This document shows, piece by piece, positions 35,212 to 46,351 of a DNA stretch of 64,000 bases. The notes below the pieces were generated by a model. It saw nothing but the letters and a program-made list of their open reading frames with translations, did no database searches and had not been told where the DNA came from. The stretch comes from Pseudomonas sp. LFM046. Its GTDB lineage: Bacteria > Pseudomonadota > Gammaproteobacteria > Pseudomonadales > Pseudomonadaceae. Position 1 is the stretch's first letter; every line of letters starts with the position of its first letter. A program made the position numbers and the translations under genes. The stretch lies in assembly GCF_000949385.2 (NCBI RefSeq), contig NZ_JYKO02000001.1, forward strand, positions 1,884,620 to 1,948,619, given 5' to 3'.

Positions 35212-36494
35212 CCCAGAGAACCCTTGCCGACTGGCTTTCCTACCTTGAACAGCTCCACCCCACGGCTATCGACATGGGGCTGGAGCGCAGCCGCGAAGTA
35301 GCCAGCCGGCTCGGCCTGGGCCGACCGGCACCGAAGGTGATCACGGTCACCGGCACTAACGGCAAGGGTTCCACCTGCGCTTTCCTGGCTGCGCTGCTGC
35401 GCGCCCAGGGGCTCAAGGTCGGCGTTTACAGTTCGCCGCACCTGCTACGTTACAACGAGCGCGTCCAGGTGAATGGCCAGGAGGCCAGCGACCAGGCGCT
35501 CTGCGACGCCTTCGCTGCCGTCGAGGCTGCTCGCGGCGAAATATCCCTGACCTACTTCGAAATGGGCACCCTGGCGGCCTTCTGGCTGTTCCAGCGTTCC
35601 GCGCTGGATGCCGTGGTGTTGGAAGTCGGTCTTGGCGGCCGGCTGGATGCCGTCAACCTGGTGGATGCTGATCTGGCGCTGGTCACCAGCATTGGCCTGG
35701 ACCATGCCGACTGGCTGGGGGATACCCGCGAAAGCGTGGCCTTCGAGAAAGCCGGCATCTTCCGCGCCGGTAAACCGGCCCTTTGCGGTGATCTGGATCC
35801 CCCGCAACCGCTGCTGGAGCGGGCGAGCGCGCTTTCCGCGCCGCTGTTCCTGCGTGGGCGGGACTTTGATCTGGCGGTGGGCGAGGCTGCCTGGCACTGG
35901 CGTGGTGTCAGTGTTTCGGGGCAGGTACTCGAATTGCACGATCTCCCGCTGCTTGATCTGCCCATGGAAAACGCCTCCCTGGCGCTCCAGGCCTATGCAC
36001 TTTTGGGCATGCCCTGGCAGCCGGACGCCTTGCAGGCCGCACTGCTCGGTACCCGGGTCACCGGCCGACTGGATCGCCGCAGCGTCAACTGGCGTGGCCG
36101 GCAAGTCTCCCTGCTGCTGGATGTCGGTCACAACCCCCATGCTGCCGAATACCTCGCCGCGCGCCTGGCAGCCCGTCCCGTAGCAGGCCGCCGCCTGGCC
36201 GTGTTCGGCCTGCTCTCCGACAAGGATCTCCCCGGTGTGCTGCGTCCGCTGCAGGGTCAGCTGGCCCAGTGGGCGGTGGCGCCGCTGCGGACGCCACGCA
36301 GTCGTCCGGCCGTTGAGCTGCAGGCGGCATTGACGAACCTTCACGCAACCGTCAGTGTCCACGAAAATATCGCCGCCGCGCTGGAAGCCCAGTGCGAGCA
36401 GGCGACACCGGATGATGAAATCCTGGTGTTCGGATCGTTCTATAGCGTGGCTGAGGCTCTGAGCTGGCTGGAAAGTCGCGCATCTGCGGAGTAG
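35208..36494 (+). CDS. folC: Dihydrofolate synthase/folylpolyglutamate synthase
   Basis: A 428-residue Mur-ligase-type enzyme adding glutamate to dihydropteroate and folates. The P-loop is [10 protein letters not shown] (47-56). [17 protein letters not shown] is the folate-binding stretch. [15 protein letters not shown] and [14 protein letters not shown] carry the metal and ATP ligands. DVGHNPHA belongs to the C-terminal domain. The start codon lies in the accD stop, so translation is coupled, and the SPOR gene follows in 5 nt. This accD-folC-SPOR-cvpA-purF order is a conserved gammaproteobacterial cluster. Confidence 0.96.
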   Translation: MTQRTLADWLSYLEQLHPTAIDMGLERSREVASRLGLGRPAPKVITVTGTNGKGSTCAFLAALLRAQGLKVGVYSSPHLLRYNERVQVNGQEASDQALCDAFAAVEAARGEISLTYFEMGTLAAFWLFQRSALDAVVLEVGLGGRLDAVNLVDADLALVTSIGLDHADWLGDTRESVAFEKAGIFRAGKPALCGDLDPPQPLLERASALSAPLFLRGRDFDLAVGEAAWHWRGVSVSGQVLELHDLPLLDLPMENASLALQAYALLGMPWQPDALQAALLGTRVTGRLDRRSVNWRGRQVSLLLDVGHNPHAAEYLAARLAARPVAGRRLAVFGLLSDKDLPGVLRPLQGQLAQWAVAPLRTPRSRPAVELQAALTNLHATVSVHENIAAALEAQCEQATPDDEILVFGSFYSVAEALSWLESRASAE

Positions 36495-36499
36495 GGGAC

Positions 36500-37171
36500 A
36501 TGGCGGTAATGGACAAGGGACTCAAGCAACGTATCGTCGGCGCGTTGGTGCTGGTGGCGCTGGCGGTGATTTTCCTGCCCATGTTGTTCAGCCGTGAGGA
36601 CGAGTTGCGCCAGGTGGTGGTGGAAGCGCCGCCCATGCCCAAGGCGCCGGACATGCCGCCGGTAGAACTGGAACAGGTGCAGGTGCCTGAGCCCCAGGCG
36701 CTGCCCCAGGAGCCGGTCCCGCCGCTGGATGCCGCCAACGCTGCCCAGGCCGCTGTCCCTCCGGCGGCTGTCGAATCTGCTCCTGCGGTACCTGCCCAGC
36801 CGACCGTGCCCGCCGTACCGGTTCCCGCTCCTGCGCAGGCACAGCAACCGCAGGTGCAAGCCAAGGCGCCGGCACCGGCCGCTCCTGTGGTCGAGGCAAA
36901 GGCCGAGGAAAAGCGCCTGGACGTCAATGGCCTGCCGGTCAGCTGGTCCATCCAGCTTGCCAGCCTGTCCAGCCGCGCCAGCGCGGAGAACCTGCAGAAG
37001 AACCTGCGTACCCAGGGCTACAACGCCTATATCCGTAGCGTGGAAGGCATGAATCGGGTCTTTGTCGGTCCGGTGATCGAGCGTGCCGAGGCCAATCGCC
37101 TGAGGGATCAGCTAAGCCGCCAGCAGAAGCTGAATGGGTTCGTCGTACGTTTCCAGCCGGAAAAAGGCTGA
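36500..37171 (+). CDS. SPOR-domain inner-membrane protein (DedD-like)
   Basis: 223 residues: a short cytoplasmic tail, one membrane helix (IVGALVLVALAVIFLPMLF, about 12-30), a Pro/Ala/Glu/Gln-rich periplasmic linker (about 45-135) and a C-terminal SPOR domain (WSIQLASLSSRASAENLQKN to FVVRFQPEKG). SPOR domains bind denuded glycan at the division septum, and position after folC and before cvpA matches dedD. The linker is compositionally biased and probably unstructured. It starts 5 nt after folC. Confidence 0.9.
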   Translation: MAVMDKGLKQRIVGALVLVALAVIFLPMLFSREDELRQVVVEAPPMPKAPDMPPVELEQVQVPEPQALPQEPVPPLDAANAAQAAVPPAAVESAPAVPAQPTVPAVPVPAPAQAQQPQVQAKAPAPAAPVVEAKAEEKRLDVNGLPVSWSIQLASLSSRASAENLQKNLRTQGYNAYIRSVEGMNRVFVGPVIERAEANRLRDQLSRQQKLNGFVVRFQPEKG

Positions 37172-37207
37172 TAGACCAGGATAATTAAGCCCTTTCTGCT
37201 TCGCGGG

Positions 37208-37236
37208 TTACCGGAGCTGAAGGGCTCTGCTAAAAT
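37208..37236 (+). promoter_or_regulatory. Candidate cvpA-purF promoter
   Basis: TAAAAT at 37231-37236 (5 of 6 -10 bases) with a poor -35 (TTACCG, 37208-37213) at 17 bp. It lies 31 nt upstream of the likely GTG start of cvpA. I found no clear PurR-type box. Confidence 0.4.
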
Positions 37237-37266
37237 GCAGCGCCTTTTCCGTTCGTGGGCTGCATT

Positions 37267-37779
37267 GTGGCATTCACCTGGGTTGATTGGACGATCATCG
37301 CCATCATCGCCGTTTCCAGTCTGGTCAGTTTGAGACGAGGCTTCGTCAAGGAAGCGCTCTCGCTGCTCACCTGGATAGTCGCAGGCGTCGTTGCCTGGAC
37401 CTTTGGCGGCTCCTTGTCGCAGCATCTCACCGAATTCATCGATATTCCTTCGGGGCGCATCATTGCCGCATGCGCCATCCTCTTCGTAGCCACCCTGCTG
37501 GTGGGGGCCTTGATCAATTTCCTGATCGGCGAGCTGGTCAGGGTTACCGGTATGGACGGCACCGACCGCGTGCTGGGCATGGCTTTTGGCGCCGCTCGTG
37601 GTGCGTTGCTGGTCGTGCTGCTGGTCGGCCTGCTCAGCCTGGCGCCGGTTCAACAGGATCCCTGGTGGCAGCAATCCACGCTGCTGCCGCACTTTCTCAT
37701 GGTCGCCGACTGGTCGAAGAACCTCATTCTGGGCTTTACCAGTCAGTGGCTCGCGAGCGGCATCAGCTCACCCAGCTGA
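37267..37779 (+). CDS. cvpA: CvpA family membrane protein
   Basis: 170 residues from GTG at 37267 (reads MAFTWVDWTIIAIIAVSSLV, the usual CvpA opening); an alternative GTG at 37255 would add four residues. Neither has a strong ribosome site, so the start is tentative. Four hydrophobic segments are visible, with SLRRGFVKEALSLLTWIVAG after the first, a CvpA signature. In E. coli CvpA is needed for colicin V production; its native role appears to be in envelope stress or bile tolerance. Its position before purF is conserved. Confidence 0.92.
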   Translation: MAFTWVDWTIIAIIAVSSLVSLRRGFVKEALSLLTWIVAGVVAWTFGGSLSQHLTEFIDIPSGRIIAACAILFVATLLVGALINFLIGELVRVTGMDGTDRVLGMAFGAARGALLVVLLVGLLSLAPVQQDPWWQQSTLLPHFLMVADWSKNLILGFTSQWLASGISSPS

Positions 37780-37868
37780 TGCGCCGCACCCGGAAGCATG
37801 CCCATCCAGGCCCAAACGGCCAGGTCGGGTACTTGATTAGCCTGAACTACTAGCAGGGGTTGCGTCAC

Positions 37869-39374
<1,506 letters not shown>

Positions 39375-39408
39375 GCCACGGACAGCGGCGAACTCGAGGT
39401 TGAGTGAC

Positions 39409-40620
39409 ATGACGCAAGAATGGGAAGCCGGAAGGCTGGACAGTGACCTGGAAGGTGCTGCCTTCGAAACCCTGGCCGTGCGTGCAGGCCAGCGCCGCAC
39501 GCCGGAAGGTGAGCACGGCGAGGCCATGTTCCTGACCTCCAGCTACGTGTTCCGCACCGCCGCCGACGCCGCCGCGCGTTTCGCCGGCGAAGTGCCGGGC
39601 AACGTCTATTCGCGCTACACCAACCCGACCGTGCGGACCTTCGAGGAGCGCATCGCCGCCCTCGAAGGGGCCGAGCAGGCCGTGGCCACTGCCTCCGGCA
39701 TGTCGGCCATCCTCGCCATCGCCATGAGCCTGTGCAGCGGCGGCGACCACGTGCTGGTCTCCCGCAGCGTGTTCGGCTCCACCATCAGCCTGTTCGAGAA
39801 GTACCTCAAGCGCTTCGGCATTGAAGTGGACTACCCGGCACTGTCCGACCTGGCGGGCTGGGAAGCGGCGATCAATCCGAACACCAAGCTGCTGTTCGTC
39901 GAGTCGCCGTCCAACCCCCTGGCCGAGCTGGTGGACATTGCCGCCCTGGCCGAGATCGCTCACGCCAAGGGCGCGCTGCTGGTGGTGGACAACTGCTTCT
40001 GCACCCCGGCGCTGCAACAGCCGCTGAAACTGGGCGCCGACATCGTGATGCACTCGGCCACCAAGTACATCGACGGCCAGGGCCGTACCATGGGCGGTGT
40101 GGTCGCCGGCCGCGCCGAGCACATGAAGGAAGTAGTCGGTTTCCTGCGCACTGCGGGCCCGACCCTCAGCCCGTTCAACGCCTGGGTAATGATCAAGGGG
40201 CTGGAAACCCTGCGCGTGCGCATGCAGGCCCACTGTGCCAGCGCCCTGGAAATCGCCCGGTGGCTGGAAACCCAATCGGGCGTCGAGCGTGTGTACTACG
40301 CCGGTCTGGAAAGCCACCCGCAGCACGAACTGGCCAAGCGTCAGCAGAAGGGCTTCGGCGCCGTGGTCAGCTTCGAGGTCAAGGGTGGCAAGGAGGCGGC
40401 CTGGCGTTTCATCGATGCCACCCGAATGATCTCCATCACCACCAACCTGGGTGATACCAAGACCACCATCGCCCACCCGGCCACCACCTCCCACGGGCGC
40501 CTGTCTCCCCAGGAGCGCGCCAATGCCGGTATCAGCGACAGCCTGGTCCGCCTGGCCATCGGCCTGGAAGACGTGGTGGACCTCAAGGCAGACCTGGAGC
40601 GCGGGCTCGCCGCGCTGTAA
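39409..40620 (+). CDS. metZ: O-succinylhomoserine sulfhydrylase
   Basis: A 403-residue Cys/Met-metabolism PLP enzyme making homocysteine directly from O-succinylhomoserine and sulfide. The ATG at 39409 follows GAGG; a TTG 9 nt upstream is in frame. YSRYTNPTVRTFEERIAALE and ATASGMSAI bind the cofactor phosphate. K219 in HSATKYIDGQG is the Schiff-base lysine, and SLGDTKTTIAHPATTSH-like NLGDTKTTIAHPATTSH is the C-terminal signature. Its position after purF is that of Pseudomonas metZ. A MetC/MetB function is less likely because of this synteny. Confidence 0.95.
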   Translation: MTQEWEAGRLDSDLEGAAFETLAVRAGQRRTPEGEHGEAMFLTSSYVFRTAADAAARFAGEVPGNVYSRYTNPTVRTFEERIAALEGAEQAVATASGMSAILAIAMSLCSGGDHVLVSRSVFGSTISLFEKYLKRFGIEVDYPALSDLAGWEAAINPNTKLLFVESPSNPLAELVDIAALAEIAHAKGALLVVDNCFCTPALQQPLKLGADIVMHSATKYIDGQGRTMGGVVAGRAEHMKEVVGFLRTAGPTLSPFNAWVMIKGLETLRVRMQAHCASALEIARWLETQSGVERVYYAGLESHPQHELAKRQQKGFGAVVSFEVKGGKEAAWRFIDATRMISITTNLGDTKTTIAHPATTSHGRLSPQERANAGISDSLVRLAIGLEDVVDLKADLERGLAAL

Positions 40621-40649
40621 TCGACTGATTTCCCGGTCGGAGAAAAGGA

Positions 40650-40682
40650 GGGCGGCTGCACCGGAAGGTGGGCCGCCCTTTT
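40650..40682 (+). terminator. Terminator of metZ
   Basis: GGGCGGC (40650-40656) pairs with GCCGCCC (40672-40678), with inner CACC/GGTG pairing, followed by TTTTC. Confidence 0.85.
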
Positions 40683-40725
40683 CATTGGGCGGCTGTTGAC
40701 CGGCTGGTGAGCGTGAACGCACTTA

Positions 40726-40750
40726 CACAGGGCCGCGTGGCGGCCCTGTG
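40726..40750. terminator. Hairpin between convergent metZ and xcpQ
   Basis: A perfect 11-bp stem (CACAGGGCCGC at 40726-40736, GCGGCCCTGTG at 40740-40750) with a GTG loop, 6 nt beyond the xcpQ stop on the - strand. It lacks a T-run on either side; it probably stabilises or ends the xcpPQ message. Confidence 0.5.
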
Positions 40751-40755
40751 CCGTA

Positions 40756-42729
40756 TCAAGGTTTGCGCAGGTCGATGGCCGGGGTCTGCGGCCCGTCGAA
40801 CAGTTCCACCGGTTGGCGCGGCAGGATTGCCGGGCGGCCTTCCTTGTTGTGCTCGCCGACGATGCGGATGTCGTTGTATTTCTTCCCGGAGAGTGCGGCC
40901 AGGCCAGCCCGGTCGCGCACGACGGTGGGCCGCAGGAACACCATCAGGTTGCGCTTCACATGGGTGTCCTTGGTGGAGCGGAACAGCCGTCCGAGGATAG
41001 GGAGGTCGCCCAGCAGCGGCACTTTGGAGTCGGTCTGGGTGATGTCGTCCTGGATCAGGCCGCCCAGTACGATCACCTGGCCGTCTTCGGCGAGGATGGT
41101 GCTCTTGATCGAGCGCTTGTTGGTGATCAGGTCTACCGCCTGGGCCGTCAGGGACGCGGTGGGGGCGATGGATGAAATTTCCTGCTCGATCTCCAGGCGC
41201 AGGGTGGCGCCCTCGTTGATGTGGGGGGTCACCTTCAGGGTCACGCCGATGTCCTGGCGCTCGATGGTGGTGAAGGGGTTGTTGGCGCCCGACGCATCGG
41301 TGGTGAAGGTGCCGGTCTGGAAGGGCACGTTCTGGCCCACCAGGATTTCCGCCTTCTGGTTGTCCAGGGTCAGCAGGCTCGGCGTGGAGAGCAGGTTGCT
41401 CTTGTTGTTGGCCGACAGGGCCGTGATCAGCGCGGCGAAGTGGTCCGTACCGATGCCGATGATGGCGCCGTCCGGCAGGGTGTCGGGGATTTCGTCATCG
41501 CGGATGGCATTGAGCACGGTGCCCACCGAGAGTCCGGTATTGTTGAAGTTCACGCCGCCCATGCCGCCCGTGTTACCGCGGAAGTCCACCGCCCACTGCA
41601 CGCCAAGGGCGTCAGTGATGTCGCCGGAAATTTCCACGATGGCCGCTTCCACCATCACCTGGGCGCGAGGTACGTCGAGCTGGCGGACGATGTCCTCCAT
41701 CGCGGCGACCACGTCCGGTTCCGCCAGCAGCACCAAGGCGTTCAGGCTTTCGTCTGCGCGGATCAGGATGTTCTGCGGCTTGCCGCCACCCCCTCCGCCA
41801 CCTCCACCGCCGCCGCCCTGTTCACCGCCGCCTTCGTCCTTCAGGCCCTCGGAGATCTCGCCGAGGGTTTCGGCCAGGCTCTTGGCATCGTTGTGGCGCA
41901 GGCGGATGACCCGGGTGTTGGTCGAACGGGAAGTGGGCGTGTCGAGGGACTGGGCCAGGGCCGCCAGCTTCGCGCGGGCGGACGGCGGGCCGAGGAGGAT
42001 CAGGCGGTTGGTGCGGGAGTCGGCGATCACCTGGGTGCCCGAAGTGCCCTTGGACTGACCTCGGTTGAGGGAGGCGTTGAGCACTTCAGCGGCGTCCATC
42101 ACCCAGGCGTACTTGAGGTTGAGCACGGTGTAGTCGTTGTCGCCCTTCTGATCGAGCTGGCGCATCAGGTCCTCGATGCGAGCGATGTTGGCCGCGCGGT
42201 CGCTGATGATCAGGGCGTTGGCTGACGTCACGGCGGCCAGGTGGCCGTATTGGGGGACCAGTGGGCGAATCAGCGGGATCAACTCCGTCACTGGCGTGTG
42301 TTGGACCTGGATCACCCGGGTTTCCAGGCGTTCCGCCCCGGGGCGGGTGCTGCCGGCTTCGGCCTTGGCTTCGGCATTGGGAATGATGCGTGCCTGGTCG
42401 CCCTCGGCGACCACGGTGAAGCCGTGGGTGGCCATGACCGAGAGGAATAGCTGGTAGACCTCGTTGATCCCCAGGGGCGTCTTCGAGACCACGCTGACCT
42501 GGCCCTTCACACGTGGGTCGACGATGAAGGTCTCTCCGGTGATATCGGCGATCTGGTCGATGAATTCGCGGATATCGGCATCCTTGAGATTGATGGTCCA
42601 GGCGTCCTGCTGCTGTTGCTGCTCGGCGCCTGGCGTGGCTGCCGGCTGGGCCGCGAGCAGCGGCAGGGGCGCGGCCAGTGCACCGGCGGCAATCAGGGCG
42701 AGCGTGAGGCGCGAGAAATTCGGGGTCAT
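40756..42729 (-). CDS. xcpQ: XcpQ (GspD), type II secretion secretin
   Basis: 657 residues from the ATG at 42729, giving a signal peptide (LTLALIAAGALAAPLPLLAA). N0-N3 ring domains run from about 35 to 330 (SVVSKTPLGINEVYQLFLSV, LIRPLVPQYGHLAAV, IRLRHNDAKSLAETLGEI). The secretin core begins near 370 (VEAAIVEISGDITDALGVQW), with LLSTPSLLTLDNQKAEILVG and VTPHINEGATLRLEI. N3 carries a tract of about 12 Gly (41786-41821 region). The protein forms the outer-membrane channel for folded exoproteins. It is 4 nt downstream of xcpP in the same operon and convergent with metZ. Confidence 0.97.
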   Translation of the reverse strand: MTPNFSRLTLALIAAGALAAPLPLLAAQPAATPGAEQQQQQDAWTINLKDADIREFIDQIADITGETFIVDPRVKGQVSVVSKTPLGINEVYQLFLSVMATHGFTVVAEGDQARIIPNAEAKAEAGSTRPGAERLETRVIQVQHTPVTELIPLIRPLVPQYGHLAAVTSANALIISDRAANIARIEDLMRQLDQKGDNDYTVLNLKYAWVMDAAEVLNASLNRGQSKGTSGTQVIADSRTNRLILLGPPSARAKLAALAQSLDTPTSRSTNTRVIRLRHNDAKSLAETLGEISEGLKDEGGGEQGGGGGGGGGGGGKPQNILIRADESLNALVLLAEPDVVAAMEDIVRQLDVPRAQVMVEAAIVEISGDITDALGVQWAVDFRGNTGGMGGVNFNNTGLSVGTVLNAIRDDEIPDTLPDGAIIGIGTDHFAALITALSANNKSNLLSTPSLLTLDNQKAEILVGQNVPFQTGTFTTDASGANNPFTTIERQDIGVTLKVTPHINEGATLRLEIEQEISSIAPTASLTAQAVDLITNKRSIKSTILAEDGQVIVLGGLIQDDITQTDSKVPLLGDLPILGRLFRSTKDTHVKRNLMVFLRPTVVRDRAGLAALSGKKYNDIRIVGEHNKEGRPAILPRQPVELFDGPQTPAIDLRKP

Positions 42730-42733
42730 CGGG

Positions 42734-43378
42734 TCATTCGCTTTCCTGGGGCTGTTCGGTGGAAGCATCGTCAGTCGTACTGTCCGGGTCTTCCATTTGT
42801 TGGCGCAGTTTCTCCATGCGCTCGCGCAATTCGGCGGCGTTGTCTTCCTGCAGGCCGCTGAGGTCGTCGATCACATCGGTTGCCGGCTCTTCGGAAGCGC
42901 CTCCGGCGGGGGTGAAGCGCGAGTGCGGTGCCGGGAAGCTGAGGCTTTCCAGGCGGCCGTTGCGTTCGATTTCGACACGGTTGCGGTAGACCGCATGCAC
43001 CTTCACACCGCTGGTGATCTCTTCACCTGCGCTGAAGCGGCGAGGTTTGCCGCCTTCGTACTGGATGATGGCGGTGGACTTGTCCGGCCCGGCGTGGACG
43101 AAGCTGCCCAGCAGCGTCAGGCGCAGGTTGGTGCTGGGAGGCGGACCGCTGGGCGCCATGGCTGGCGCGACACCGAATATGGGTTCGAGGTTCTGCAGGG
43201 GTTGGGTGGTGGCGACTCGGGCGCCTTGCTGCTCTGGAATTTGTGCCTGGGTATCGACCAGGCGCAACCACTCGCGGGTCTGCCAGGCGAAGCTGGCGCC
43301 CATCGCCAGTACCACTAGCGCGCCTACAAAAGCGGGCGCGTGGCGTTGCAGCCGGTGCAGGGAATCCGAGGCGTGCAA
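42734..43378 (-). CDS. xcpP: XcpP (GspC), type II secretion inner-membrane clamp
   Basis: 214 residues. It starts at TTG (43378-43376) ten bases after AGGAG; no ATG precedes the membrane segment. Order: short cytoplasmic tail, membrane helix (FVGALVVLAMGASFAW, about 17-32), the periplasmic homology region (PSTNLRLTLLGSFVHAGPDK, AIIQYEGGKPRRFSAGEEI) that docks on the secretin N0 domain, and a C-terminal coiled coil (LRERMEKLRQQMED) in place of the PDZ domain of other GspC proteins, as in P. aeruginosa XcpP. It is divergent from xcpR. Confidence 0.95.
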   Translation of the reverse strand: MHASDSLHRLQRHAPAFVGALVVLAMGASFAWQTREWLRLVDTQAQIPEQQGARVATTQPLQNLEPIFGVAPAMAPSGPPPSTNLRLTLLGSFVHAGPDKSTAIIQYEGGKPRRFSAGEEITSGVKVHAVYRNRVEIERNGRLESLSFPAPHSRFTPAGGASEEPATDVIDDLSGLQEDNAAELRERMEKLRQQMEDPDSTTDDASTEQPQESE

Positions 43379-43644
43379 GTGGGTCCAACTCCTAATGCAG
43401 GGGCGTTCTTCTGGTCTTATGGTTTTGGCAGAACTGCTTTGATCATAGCAGCGCCGTGGAGTGCCATGCTCACCCGTCCAGATGATGTTGAGATGCAGGT
43501 GCTGTGCTAAAGATATCTCTGAATTTTTACGGCTTTAGGTGGTTTTGTTCACACGCTTCATAAGAACCGGGAAGCGGTTCTGCACAATCGTCAGATTGCG
43601 CTGCAATACTTCCTTCTGGTCCCATCTGGAATAGGCACCCGCGG
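43379..43644. promoter_or_regulatory. Divergent xcpPQ / xcpR-Z control region
   Basis: 266 nt. Towards xcpR there is a 7-bp dyad AGAACCG-GGAAG-CGGTTCT at 43563-43581 and a smaller ATTGC-GCT-GCAAT at 43595-43607. Towards xcpP a TATGAT lies at 43447-43442 with no good -35. In P. aeruginosa both xcp operons respond to quorum sensing; I did not find a clear las/rhl-type CT-N12-AG box here. Confidence 0.5.
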
Positions 43645-45132
43645 ATGAACCCTCCACTTGTTGAAGCCCCCTTGCGACGGCTCCCCTTCGGCTTTGCCAA
43701 GCGGCATGGGGTCCTGCTGCTGGATGGCGTGGAGCCTTGCCTGGCCCACCGTCCCGGCGTCGAACTGGTGGCCCTGGCCGAGGCGCGGCGCTTCGCTGGG
43801 CGCAGTCTGCCCCTCAGGCCTCTCAGCGGCGACGCCTTCGAGCAGGCCCTGGCCCTGGCCTACCAGCACGATTCGTCGGCCGCCATGCAGCTGGCCGAGG
43901 ATTTGGGTGGCAGCCTGGACCTCGCCGCCCTGGCCGAGCAGATCCCGGAAACCGAGGACCTGCTGGAGCAGGAAGACGATGCGCCCATCATCCGCCTGAT
44001 CAACGCCATCCTCGGCGAGGCGATCAAGGAAAACGCCTCGGATATCCATCTGGAAACCTTTGAGAAGCGCCTGGTGGTGCGTTTCCGTGTCGACGGCATC
44101 CTCCGCGAGGTGCTGGAGCCCAAACGCGAACTGGCGGCGCTGCTGGTATCGCGGATCAAGGTCATGGCGCGGCTGGATATCGCCGAGAAGCGGATTCCCC
44201 AGGACGGCCGCATTTCCCTGCGCGTCGCCGGCCGTGAAGTGGACATCCGTGTCTCCACGCTGCCGTCGGCCAACGGCGAGCGGGTGGTACTGCGCCTCCT
44301 GGACAAGCAGGCCGGCCGCCTGACCCTGCAGCACCTGGGCATGAGCGATCGGGACCGCCACCTGCTCGGAGAGACGGTGCACCGGCCCCACGGCATCCTG
44401 CTGGTGACCGGCCCCACCGGCTCCGGCAAGACCACCACCCTTTACGCCAGCCTCACCACCCTCAACGACCGCACTCGCAACATTCTCACCGTCGAAGACC
44501 CTATCGAGTACCACATCGAGGGCATCGGCCAGACCCAGGTCAACCCGAAAGTGGACATGACCTTCGCCCGTGGCCTGCGGGCCATCCTGCGCCAGGACCC
44601 GGATGTGGTGATGGTGGGCGAGATCCGCGACCAGGAAACGGCCGAAATCGCCGTGCAGGCCTCACTCACCGGCCACCTGGTGCTGTCCACCCTGCACACC
44701 AACAGTGCCATTGGCGCCATCACCCGCCTGGTGGACATGGGCGTCGAGCCTTTCCTGCTGTCCTCGTCCCTGCTCGGCGTCCTGGCCCAGCGCCTGGTGC
44801 GGGTGCTCTGTCCGCAGTGCAAGGAGGCCTACACCGCCGATGCCGCCGAATGCCAGCTGCTCGGCGTGGGCCCGGAAAGCGCGCCCACGCTGTACCGTGC
44901 CCGCGGCTGCGCGGAATGCCACCAGCAGGGCTATCGCGGGCGGACCGGTATTTACGAATTGGTGGTCTTCGATGACCACATGCGCAGCCTGATCCACAGT
45001 GTGGCTTCCGAGCAGGAGATGATCCGCCACGCCCGCCTGTCCAGCCCGAGCATCCGCGAGGACGGCCGGCGCAAGGTTCTGGAGGGGATTACCACGGTGG
45101 AAGAAGTGCTGCGGGTGACGCAGGAAGAATAA
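43645..45132 (+). CDS. xcpR: XcpR (GspE), type II secretion ATPase
   Basis: The 495-residue cytoplasmic hexameric ATPase powering pseudopilus growth. The N-terminal XcpY-binding part is about 1-110. The catalytic core has Walker [15 protein letters not shown] (about 256-263), the Asp box VEDPIEY, Walker [18 protein letters not shown] near 320 and the His box [14 protein letters not shown]-terminal four-cysteine metal site is present (CPQC near 390, CAEC near 423). The stop abuts the xcpS ATG without a gap. Confidence 0.97.
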   Translation: MNPPLVEAPLRRLPFGFAKRHGVLLLDGVEPCLAHRPGVELVALAEARRFAGRSLPLRPLSGDAFEQALALAYQHDSSAAMQLAEDLGGSLDLAALAEQIPETEDLLEQEDDAPIIRLINAILGEAIKENASDIHLETFEKRLVVRFRVDGILREVLEPKRELAALLVSRIKVMARLDIAEKRIPQDGRISLRVAGREVDIRVSTLPSANGERVVLRLLDKQAGRLTLQHLGMSDRDRHLLGETVHRPHGILLVTGPTGSGKTTTLYASLTTLNDRTRNILTVEDPIEYHIEGIGQTQVNPKVDMTFARGLRAILRQDPDVVMVGEIRDQETAEIAVQASLTGHLVLSTLHTNSAIGAITRLVDMGVEPFLLSSSLLGVLAQRLVRVLCPQCKEAYTADAAECQLLGVGPESAPTLYRARGCAECHQQGYRGRTGIYELVVFDDHMRSLIHSVASEQEMIRHARLSSPSIREDGRRKVLEGITTVEEVLRVTQEE

Positions 45133-46347
45133 ATGGCCGCATTCGAATACCTCGCCCTCGACGCCAAGGGCCGCCAGCAGAAGGGCGTGCTTGAGGCGGA
45201 TAGCGCCCGCCAGGTGCGTCAGCTGCTCCGGGAGCGCCAACTGGCGCCGCTGGAAGTACGTGCGACCCGCGTGCGCGAGCAGGCCGAGCGCGGCCGTTTC
45301 AGTCTGAGCCGCGGCCTTTCCGCCCGTGACCTGGCGTTGGTCACGCGGCAGCTCGCTACCTTGGTGCAGGCCGCGCTGCCCATCGAGGAAGCCCTGCGGG
45401 CCGCAGCTGCGCAGTCAGGCAATTCGCGCATCCAGTCCATGCTGTTGGCGGTCCGCGCCCGGGTGCTGGAAGGGCATAGCCTGGCCAGCAGCCTGAGGGA
45501 GTTTCCGTCGGCCTTTCCCGAGCTCTATCGCGCCACCGTGGCCGCCGGCGAGCATGCCGGGCACCTGGGGCCGGTGCTGGAACAGCTGGCGGACTACACC
45601 GAACAGCGCCAGCAGTCGCGACAGCGGATTCAGCTGGCACTGCTCTACCCGGTGATCCTGATGTTCATGTCCCTGGTCATCGTCGCGTTCCTCCTGGGGT
45701 TCGTCGTGCCGGACGTGGTCAAGGTGTTCGTCGATTCCGGCCAGACCCTGCCGCTCCTCACCCGTGGCCTGATCGCCCTGAGCGACCTGGTCAAGCATTG
45801 GGGCTGGCTGATGCTGCTGGTACTGATCGGCGCTTTCCTGGGGGCGCGCTGGGCCTTGCGCGATCCAACGATTCGTCAGCGCTGGCACGGCCTGATCCTG
45901 CACATCCCGCTGGTGGGGCGGTTGGTGCGCGCCACTGATACCGCGCGCTTCGCCTCCACCCTGGCGATCCTCACCCGCAGCGGAGTGCCGCTGGTGGAGG
46001 CCCTGGGCATCGGCGCCGAGGTGATCGCCAACCGGGTGATCCGCGACCACGTCGTGGTGGCCGCGCAGAAGGTGCGCGAAGGCGGAAGCCTGACCCGCGC
46101 CATGGAGGCCAGCGGGCAATTCCCGCCGATGATGCTGCACATGGTTGCCAGCGGTGAACGTTCCGGCGAGCTGGACCAGATGCTTGCCCGCACCGCTCGC
46201 AATCAGGAAAACGACCTGGCGGCCCAGATCGCCCTGCTGGTCGGATTGTTCGAACCGTTCATGCTGGTGGTGATGGGGGCGGTTGTGCTGATGATCGTCC
46301 TCGCCATCCTGCTTCCCATCCTTTCTCTCAACCAACTCGTGGGGTAA
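45133..46347 (+). CDS. xcpS: XcpS (GspF), type II secretion platform protein
   Basis: A 404-residue polytopic inner-membrane protein. Two homologous cytoplasmic four-helix-bundle domains (each with a Gly-rich LRSGVPL/EEALRAA-type helix pair: LVQAALPIEEALRAAAAQSG, ILTRSGVPLVEALGIGAEVI) flank membrane segments near 170-190, 220-240 and 375-395. MVASGERSGELDQMLARTA is the conserved GspF C-terminal block. It organises the assembly platform with XcpR, XcpY and XcpZ. GTG of xcpT follows 4 nt after the stop. Confidence 0.96.
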   Translation: MAAFEYLALDAKGRQQKGVLEADSARQVRQLLRERQLAPLEVRATRVREQAERGRFSLSRGLSARDLALVTRQLATLVQAALPIEEALRAAAAQSGNSRIQSMLLAVRARVLEGHSLASSLREFPSAFPELYRATVAAGEHAGHLGPVLEQLADYTEQRQQSRQRIQLALLYPVILMFMSLVIVAFLLGFVVPDVVKVFVDSGQTLPLLTRGLIALSDLVKHWGWLMLLVLIGAFLGARWALRDPTIRQRWHGLILHIPLVGRLVRATDTARFASTLAILTRSGVPLVEALGIGAEVIANRVIRDHVVVAAQKVREGGSLTRAMEASGQFPPMMLHMVASGERSGELDQMLARTARNQENDLAAQIALLVGLFEPFMLVVMGAVVLMIVLAILLPILSLNQLVG

Positions 46348-46351
46348 TCGC

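Noticed and set aside
43379-43644. las/rhl quorum-sensing box in the xcp intergenic region
   Set aside because: Expected from P. aeruginosa, but I could not find a CT-N12-AG dyad with adequate symmetry.
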